Positions 56,557-64,000 of a DNA stretch of 64,000 nt are shown piece by piece. Within the stretch, counting starts at the first letter, position 1, and every line of letters begins with the position of its first letter. Below the pieces are notes generated by a model that ran no database searches, was not told the DNA's origin, and saw only the letters and a program-made list of their open reading frames with translations. Source of the DNA: Thereva unica (taxonomy: Eukaryota > Arthropoda > Insecta > Diptera > Therevidae); contig OX465283.1 of the NCBI GenBank assembly GCA_949987705.1, positions 90,755,813-90,819,812 on the forward strand, written 5' to 3'. A program made the translations under genes and the position numbers.

Positions 56557-58520
56557 CAGGGTGTTCGCGAAAAAACAATGTCTTTTTTTGTCATTTATTT
56601 AGAGTTGAATAACTCCTAGACCAATTATCGTAAACCAATATATGTACTTATTCTTTTATTTGATATAAAGATCAGGAACTTGAGTTGCTCCGTTTAGAAG
56701 ATAAGTAGGTTCAAAGCATGAGCGAAATGTTTAAAAGCCTAATAATAATTTTTTATTCAATTTGAAGTTCAATCGACCTTAATAGTCACAGCAAACATTT
56801 GTTTGAATTTAAGGACGTTTAATTCAAAATAATTCATTTTCACATTAGAAGGATTGTTCTTTTTAGTCTATTATAGTTGCTGCTTAAGAGAAAATTTAAT
56901 AAGACAAAGAGTTTTAATTAGAGAGGTTGTGAAATTAATTTTGTGAAAATTGGAGTCGGTGAATTTCTTTTATTGTTGTGAAATTTGGAGTTCGTGAATT
57001 TATTAAAATGGCTGATATTAATATTAAGTGTTTTTTTTTTGTGGAAATGCGTATAAGGACGATGCAAGTTCTGCTAGTGCGAAGGCAATAGAAACGATAA
57101 AAAACTGTAGTAAAAAAGAGGTGATAGTAAACATTCACAGCTTCAAAATTCAAGCAACATATTTTATCACAAATCCTGCAGAAATCAATACACTCACCCG
57201 AAAAACGTACAATCAGCAGAACGGAAGGTTATAGAAATCTCAAATTGTAATGTATCTCCTAAAAAATTGAGATCTAAAAGAGAGACTTTTGATTTTGAAA
57301 CCAAGTGTTTTTTTGTTTAAAAATTATTAACACTAGGAGAAGTGGGGATGAATGGCGTAGTGTTAGTTCATCTCAAACCCAAAATACAATTTTGGCTAAA
57401 GCAGAAGAAAGAGGAGATAAATTTGGTTGAGATGTAAAAAGTCGTATTAGTAATGTTTTTGATTTAAAAGTTTTTAACGCAAAATATCATGTATGTTGTC
57501 ATAGAAATTTCTTCAAAGAATGTAAATACCAGGATTCTTCTGATCGTCCACTTGACTCTTTGATTGATTTTGCAATGCAGAAGATCTATGATTTTATAGA
57601 AAATAATTGTGATTGTCAGTTTACTTTGGACGAATTAACTAATGTTGTGGCAAATTCTGGTGATTATGTACCTGTTAATCGTACTGAACGTTATAAAGAT
57701 GATATTATAATCGGTAATAATAAGAAACATCAAACCATTGTATGCTTTAAAAATATTGGATATAAAATTTTGAGCGAATCTGCTCATGAAGAAGTACAAA
57801 AAGCCGGTGAAACTATATTCTTGTTCTTATATGGGGATAAAACTAGGAAGTATTCATTGAATGAAAAAAGAAAAAAAAAATGCTCCAAAGGAACAGACTG
57901 CCAAAATTGTGAAACTTTGAATGTATCTGATATTGATTTCCAAAGCCAAGATTTTGATTTAACAGCAGAAATTGAAATATATCCACAAAGCTCTACAAAA
58001 AATGAATGTGAATCTATCGATGTGAGTTACAAATTTCAAAAATTATTTATATTCCAATTATTTAAATATAAAATTTTCATTTTCAGGACATTTAAATCAC
58101 GCTACCCATAATTTGCAGAAAATTATATATTTTGATTGGCAAGATAGTAATTTAGATTTGTTGTATATGTAATACAGTGAGTCACTTACACTACGTCACT
58201 TACGTAATAGAAAAATCTCTATCTCGAAAACGGGCACAGATAGCCCCCTCTTTTTGTGTTTTTTGTTGATTATGTTTTGTCTACTATCTGACATAATCTA
58301 GATGTAATTTTGTATTATTGTTCCAATTTGGACCATTTAGTAAAAAAAAAAAAACAGAAAATATACTTTAAATTGAATAAAAAATATCATTAGGCTTTTA
58401 AACATTTCGCTCATGCTTTTAAACGGAGCAACTCAAGTTCCTGATCTTTATATCAAATAAAAGAATACACTTTGACCTAAAAAATGAGTCTAAGTATATT
58501 GGTTTACGATAATTGTAAAA
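56557..58520. mobile_element. Second CXC-family element, decayed
   Basis: 56612-56760 and 58367-58516 are inverted copies of each other, sharing CCAATATACTTA-type and ATCAGGAACTTGAGTTGCTC words and TTTAAAAGCCTAATAAT near the inner edge. The left outer end CAGGGTGTTCGCGAAAAAAC has no partner on the right, so the right terminus is lost. The arms enclose the gene remnant at 57003-58111. Confidence 0.65.
57003..58111 (+). pseudogene. CXC-family protein, broken copy 1
   Basis: The first frame starts at ATG 57007 (MADINIKCFFFCGNAY, a CFFCG zinc-finger-like start). In-frame stops follow near 57232, 57319 and 57431. The longest open part, 57560-58111 (183 codons), reads NNKKHQTIVCFKNIGYKIL, EEVQKAGETIFLFLYGDKTR and KCSKGTDCQNCETLN. 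The GET/GER..LYG..K..S block aligns with that of the gene at 50431. The LPPT..WGW and main CXC parts are deleted or reduced to the last cysteines. A GTGAGT donor at 58021 and a TTTTCAG acceptor at 58080-58086 suggest an intron near the end, so the frame after Asp154 may be read-through. Confidence 0.65.
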
Positions 58521-58929
58521 TCACCTGTTATAAGAACCGGGACTTAATAGAAAAATACTAACAATATTGCAAAGTATTAATAAAAATAACTTGATCCTCC
58601 GAACACGACTGATTGATTCATCTTGCCTGTGTTCGGATGTGAGACTGCATACATGGGTCGACGGAAATGAAACCCATTTGAAACTAGTTTGAACTGCTTG
58701 CATTCGATTGTTCTTGCTGATCGGAAGCGATTGCGATCGGAAGATGCGTGGTTGCACTTTATCTGAACTATTTGACATTTTGCCAAAAACCTCGTGAATA
58801 AAAACTAACACCGATTGATCCAAAATCAGTTGTGCTAGTGTGTAGGCAAGGATTTAATTTTAATTGCAAACTGGTTGTGCTTCTGATTATTGTGAAACTA
58901 GTTTGAAATTGGGATTGCAAATCAGTCGA

Positions 58930-59880
58930 CTCGTGTTTCATGGAAAGTTAACCTTGGGATAGCTCAGAGTAAGCACCCATGGAGACGGGGGTTGAGTAAA
59001 TTTTCGTTAAAACAAAGAAAACTCCACGAAACACGTCGGAGCAACCCGGGTTTTGCATATGTGTTTGTTTAAGTATAAGTCTAATTGTAAAGTTAGCCTA
59101 TGTCTACGACAGAGGATTTCTACGTGCATTACTGTGTTTCCATGAACCGAGCTAGAGTTTTCGTTGAGTAAACAAAAACTTTTTTCCCTCAAGTTAAATC
59201 GATGTTGTTTCGATGACGGCTCTGGGCGAAAGTGACCAATAAGTAATATTACATTGCGTCGCCGTTAGTATATGTGCAGTAAAGGCCCAGTAGGAATTTT
59301 AGGAAGGCCTTACCAATGAAGCACTGATATAAGTAGTCATTAAGGGATTTTCTTGGTGTTAGATGAGCCCTTATATAATACATTACAAGAGAAGGCAGAT
59401 GGTAAGGGGTAAGCCAGAATTAGACCCAAACAAGTGAGAATTTTCCCGATGCCTCTTTTGTTTTCGTATGTTTATAATACCCCTGTAGGACTTGTAGGCT
59501 TACAGAAGTACTGGAAAGGCCACTTACTAGTAAGGGGTAGGCTACCCTACCCCTTACAGATGAGCATATCTGTAAGTACTCTAAGGTAAGTACTTATGTA
59601 ACAACTATAGGGAAAGTAAAAAAGTAAGGCCTTACCTCCTATGATATCGTATGTGAAATAATGCACTTCTATAAGGGGTATGGTAAGGCCTACCCATTGC
59701 CAGTGAGTGCTTATTTCAGTACTTTTGTAAGCTTACAGGTCCTACTGGGGGATACTCAATCGCATACATATGCAAAAATCGACTGAACCGGACTGGTTAA
59801 CGAAACTTTAATCAACCTCCGTTTCCATGGTCGCCAACTTTGAGAAAACCCAAGGTAAACACTACAAAGAAACACAGTAG
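58930..59880. mobile_element. DNA element with ~60-bp imperfect inverted repeats
   Basis: CGTGTTTCATGGAAAGTTAA...CACCCATGGAGACGGGGG (58933-58995) pairs with CCTCCGTTTCCATGG...CCCAAGGTAAAC...AAACAC (59817-59877). A second element with CCCAGTAGGA / TCCTACTGGG ends is nested at 59287-59754. Confidence 0.6.
59287..59754. mobile_element. MITE nested in 58930-59880
   Basis: It starts GGCCCAGTAGGAATTTTAGG and ends GCTTACAGGTCCTACTGGGG. The interior is full of GTAAGG/CCTTAC palindromes, such as AAGGGGTAGGCTACCCTACC near 59539. It is non-coding and present also in the second tandem unit. Confidence 0.6.
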
Positions 59881-60244
59881 TGAGCGTAAGGGGATCACCC
59901 TCACGGCTATTGTGTTGTATTTCAATCGAACAACTGAATCAGTCAAATAAAGTATTCACGCTATTTCTTAACTTCGCTGGAATTTTCTTACATCGCTGGT
60001 AGAATATAAACTCTGCTGTAACGGAGACCAATTTCGAAATTAAAGTTTATGCGAAGTTCAGAATTGCCTAGTTTGACTGTTGTTTGTTACGCTCTTATTT
60101 TATTATTATATAAAAATGAATTCATGAATATACCCTTTTAGAATAAAATCTATGAATTTTTTTGTATTCTCGGATCCGCGGGATTGTTGATCTCGATCCC
60201 GCGGGATTGCGGGATTGACATTTTGATGCGGGATTGGATTCCCT

Positions 60245-61605
60245 AGTCGCCATAGACCAAATAATATATTGACCATACTATATCATACGCTTTTATTTGA
60301 TACCCATGTCGAAAGGGTTCTGAAGAGAATGGTAACCGGACCTCCTGAGGAGGCCGCCATGGATCTAAAGACATAGTTTATTGCATTCGACTTATGATGC
60401 CCTTTCATTTGATACCCATATCGAGGGGGTTGTGAAGAAAATGTTAATCCGCCCTCTTGAGATGGCCGCCATGGACCAAACGATATATTGAGTAAACTAT
60501 ATAGCTTATACACTTTATCGCTTATAGTGTTATACTTATCATACCATTTCATTTGATGCCCATGTTCCGGGTGTTGTGAAGAAAATGGCAATCCGCCCTC
60601 TTGAGATGGTCGTCATGGACCAAACAATATATTCACCATACTATATCATACGCTTTTATTTGATACCCATGTCGAAAGGGTTCTGAAGAGAATGGTAACC
60701 GGCGCTCTTGAGGAGGCTGCCATGGATCTAAAGACATAGCTTATTGCATTCGACTTATGATGCTCTTTCATTTAATACCTATATCGAGGGGGTTGTGAAG
60801 AAAATGTTAATCCGCCCTCTTGAGATGGCCGCTATGGACCAAACGATATATTGAGTATACTATATTACTTATAGTCTTCTACTTATCATACGCTTTCATT
60901 TGATAGCCATGTCGAAATCGTTCTGAAGAGAATGGTAACCGACCCTCCTGAGGAGGCCGCCATGGATCTAAAGACATAGCTTATTGCATTCGACTTATGA
61001 TGCCCTTTCATTTGATACCCTTGTCGAGGGGGTTGTGAAGAAAATGGTAATCCGCCCTCTTGAGATGGCCGCCATGGACCAAACGATATATTGAGTATAC
61101 CATTTCATTTGATACCCATGTCGAAGGGGTTGTGAAGAAAATGGTAATTCGCCCTCTTGAGATGGCTGCCATGGACCAATTGATAAATTGAGTATACTAT
61201 ATTGCTTATGGTGTTCTACTTATCATACCATTTCATTTGATGCCCATGTTTCGGGTGCTGTGAAGAAAATGGTAATCCGCCCTCTTGAGATGGCCGCCAT
61301 GTACCAAACGATATATTGAGCATACTATATTGGTTATGCTGTTCTTGTCATATCCTTTCATTTGATACCCATGTCGAAGGAGTTGTGAAGAAAATTTCAA
61401 TCCGCCCTCCTGAGACGGCCTTAATAGATCTAAAGGTATATACCATATTGCATTGTCATCGGAGCTAAAGCTGTGTGCAAAATTTCAGAAGGATTGGATA
61501 TCCGGAAGTATTTGAAAAATCGATTGCAAAATTTGTTCCGTAAAGAAAACAATAATCCGTCCTCTTGAGACCTCCGCCAAGGATCTTAATGGTGTAATGA
61601 GTATA
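60245..61605. repeat. Minisatellite, ~105-140 bp units with higher-order structure
   Basis: Ten or eleven units each contain a TTTGATACCCATRTCGA-type start, a GTGAAGAAAATGGTAATCCG or TCTGAAGAGAATGGTAACCG middle and TGAGATGGCCGCCATGGACC or a variant. Starts fall near 60295, 60410, 60550, 60657, 60770, 60896, 61010, 61107, 61230 and 61360. A three-unit block of about 361 bp is itself repeated (60295 and 60657). No long frame is conserved across units. Confidence 0.85.
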
Positions 61606-61606
61606 C

Positions 61607-62456
61607 CAAAATTGAGATCTAAAAGAGAGACTTTTGATTTTGAAACCAAGTGTTTTTTTGTTTAAAAATTATTAACACTAGGAGAAGTGGGGATGAATGG
61701 CGTAGTGTTAGTTCATCTCAAACCCAAAATACAATTTTGGCTAAAGCAGAAGAAAGAGGAGATAAATTTGGTTGAGATGTAAAAAGTCGTATTAGTAATG
61801 TTTTTGATTTAAAAGTTTTTAACGCAAAATATCATGTATGTTGTCATAGAAATTTCTTCAAAGAATGTAAATACCAGGATTCTTCTGATCGTCCACTTGA
61901 CTCTTTGATTGATTTTGCAATGCAGAAGATCTATGATTTTATAGAAAATAATTGTGATTGTCAGTTTACTTTGGACGAATTAACTAATGTTGTGGCAAAT
62001 TCTGGTGATTATGTACCTGTTAATCGTACTGAACGTTATAAAGATGATATTATAATCGGTAATAATAAGAAACATCAAACCATTGTATGCTTTAAAAATA
62101 TTGGATATAAAATTTTGAGCGAATCTGCTCATGAAGAAGTACAAAAAGCCGGTGAAACTATATTCTTGTTCTTATATGGGGATAAAACTAGGAAGTATTC
62201 ATTGAATGAAAAAAGAAAAAAAAAATGCTCCAAAGGAACAGACTGCCAAAATTGTGAAACTTTGAATGTATCTGATATTGATTTCCAAAGCCAAGATTTT
62301 GATTTAACAGCAGAAATTGAAATATATCCACAAAGCTCTACAAAAAATGAATGTGAATCTATCGATGTGAGTTACAAATTTCAAAAATTATTTATATTCC
62401 AATTATTTAAATATAAAATTTTCATTTTCAGGACATTTAAATCACGCTACCCATAA
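61607..62456 (+). pseudogene. CXC-family protein, broken copy 2
   Basis: Its open part (61905-62456) is identical over 183 codons to the open part of copy 1. It lacks the CFFCG start because the duplication breakpoint lies inside the gene. A 44-bp stretch after the gene (about 62510-62553) is present here and absent from copy 1. Confidence 0.65.
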
Positions 62457-64000
62457 TTTGCAGAAAATTATATATTTTGATTGGCAAGATAGTAATTTAG
62501 ATTTGTTCATTAATTTTTAAATTTGAAAAATAAAAATAATACTTTTTATCAATATATGTAATACAGTGAGTCACTTACACTACGTCACTTACGTAATAGA
62601 AAAATCTCTATCTCGAAAACGGGCACAGATAGCCCCCTCTTTTTGTGTTTTTTGTTGATTATGTTTTGTCTACTATCTGACATAATCTAGATGTAATTTT
62701 GTATTATTGTTCCAATTTGGACCATTTAGTAAAAAAAAAAACAGAAAATATACTTTAAATTGAATAAAAAATATCATTAGGCTTTTAAACATTTCGCTCA
62801 TGCTTTTAAACGGAGCAACTCAAGTTCCTGATCTTTATATCAAATAAAAGAATACACTTTGACCTAAAAAATGAGTCTAAGTATATTGGTTTACGATAAT
62901 TGTAAAATCACCTGTTATAAGAACCGGGACTTAATAGAAAAATACTAACAATATTGCAAAGTATTAATAAAAATAACTTGATCCTCCGAACACGACTGAT
63001 TGATTCATCTTGCCTGTGTTCGGATGTGAGACTGCATACATGGGTCGACGGAAATGAAACCCATTTGAAACTAGTTTGAACTGCTTGCATTCGATTGTTC
63101 TTGCTGATCGGAAGCGATTGCGATCGGAAGATGCGTGGTTGCACTTTATCTGAACTATTTGACATTTTGCCAAAAACCTCGTGAATAAAAACTAACACCG
63201 ATTGATCCAAAATCAGTTGTGCTAGTGTGTAGGCAAGGATTTAATTTTAATTGCAAACTGGTTGTGCTTCTGATTATTGTGAAACTAGTTTGAAATTGGG
63301 ATTGCAAATCAGTCGACTCGTGTTTCATGGAAAGTTAACCTTGGGATAGCTCAGAGTAAGCACCCATGGAGACGGGGGTTGAGTAAATTTTCGTTAAAAC
63401 AAAGAAAACTCCACGAAACACGTCGGAGCAACCCGGGTTTTGCATATGTGTTTGTTTAAGTATAAGTCTAATTGTAAAGTTAGCCTATGTCTACGACAGA
63501 GGATTTCTACGTGCATTACTGTGTTTCCATGAACCGAGCTAGAGTTTTCGTTGAGTAAACAAAAACTTTTTTCCCTCAAGTTAAATCGATGTTGTTTCGA
63601 TGACGGCTCTGGGCGAAAGTGACCAATAAGTAATATTACATTGCGTCGCCGTTAGTATATGTGCAGTAAAGGCCCAGTAGGAATTTTAGGAAGGCCTTAC
63701 CAATGAAGCACTGATATAAGTAGTCATTAAGGGATTTTCTTGGTGTTAGATGAGCCCTTATATAATACATTACAAGAGAAGGCAGATGGTAAGGGGTAAG
63801 CCAGAATTAGACCCAAACAAGTGAGAATTTTCCCGATGCCTCTTTTGTTTTCGTATGTTTATAATACCCCTGTAGGACTTGTAGGCTTACAGAAGTACTG
63901 GAAAGGCCACTTACTAGTAAGGGGTAGGCTACCCTACCCCTTACAGATGAGCATATCTGTAAGTACTCTAAGGTAAGTACTTATGTAACAACTATAGGGA
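61607..64000. repeat. Tandem duplication, second unit (cut by the window end)
   Basis: It repeats 57268-59615. The junction with the minisatellite (ATACCAAAATTGAG) shows only a short AAA overlap with the original left flank. The unit begins inside the CXC gene remnant, not at an element end, so this is a segmental duplication and not a second transposition. Confidence 0.85.

Larger units (their letters stand above)
57268..61606. repeat. Tandem duplication of ~4.34 kb, first unit
   Basis: From AAATTGAGATCTAAAAGAGA at 57268 onward, the sequence is repeated from 61607 to the window end (offset 4345, rising to 4387 after a 44-bp indel at about 58157 and a 2-base A-run change). The long open frames in the two units are identical. 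The unit comprises the CXC remnant, a TIR element at 58930-59880, and the minisatellite. Confidence 0.85.

Noticed and set aside
58521..58823. Open frames of 100, 69 and 61 codons repeated exactly in both tandem units
   Set aside because: Their identity follows from the recent duplication. No motif or codon bias suggests that they are genes.
60245..61605. CRISPR-like array of regularly spaced repeats
   Set aside because: Units are repeated over nearly their whole length without unique spacers, and the genome is eukaryotic. This is a minisatellite.

Overview
The window is nuclear DNA from an insect. It is AT-rich, has spliceosomal introns with GT..AG borders, and is mostly transposon debris. 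The order cannot be fixed from this sequence alone.

Two host genes are recognisable. Synapsin (Syn) lies on the minus strand. Five consecutive coding exons are visible (52965-52646, 52585-52428, 52375-52304, 43960-43817, 43762-43658). They run from the N-terminal domain A/linker region into the core ATP-grasp-like domain. The first coding exon lies beyond the right edge, and I did not find the exons for the rest of the core and the C-terminus in the window. Timp (tissue inhibitor of metalloproteinases) lies on the plus strand in four exons (31155-31281, 31342-31427, 43024-43242, 43301-43486). It appears complete at about 205 residues and sits antisense inside the Synapsin intron that follows the exon ending at 43658. 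This Timp-in-Synapsin nesting is known from Drosophila and vertebrates, so the window is an expanded version of an ancient nested locus.

Almost everything else is intronic repeat. From left to right: 0-10 kb holds several short inverted-repeat elements (MITEs), two copies of a Helentron/DINE-like element and a LINE end. 12.2-14.6 kb is a jockey-like LINE split by an element with 10-bp target duplications. 16.4-20.2 kb has MITEs and a LINE split by another LINE. 24.2-26 kb is a LINE split by a TTAA-flanked piggyBac-type MITE. 28-30.3 kb holds two Helentron/DINE-like copies and a LINE end. 32.3-34.2 kb is a hAT element carrying nested MITEs. 34.2-36.1 kb and 36.8-39.6 kb are two LINE copies, the second nearly full length. 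40.7-41.7 kb is a P-element-type transposase relic. 44.2-46.9 kb is a LINE split by a Helentron/DINE-like copy. 48.0-52.1 kb is a transposon-like element with arms of about 0.5-0.6 kb and a CXC-domain protein gene. 53.3-55.5 kb holds another Helentron/DINE-like copy followed by a deleted Helitron. 56.6-64 kb is a second, decayed element of the CXC family. Part of it is tandemly duplicated with a 4.34-kb period together with a block of minisatellite.

The most interesting candidates are: (i) the CXC-protein elements, whose only recognisable gene is not a standard transposase; (ii) the modular Helentron/DINE-like family, in which the number of internal ~147-bp repeats varies between copies; and (iii) the recent 4.34-kb tandem duplication. 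No tRNA, rRNA or CRISPR array could be supported.
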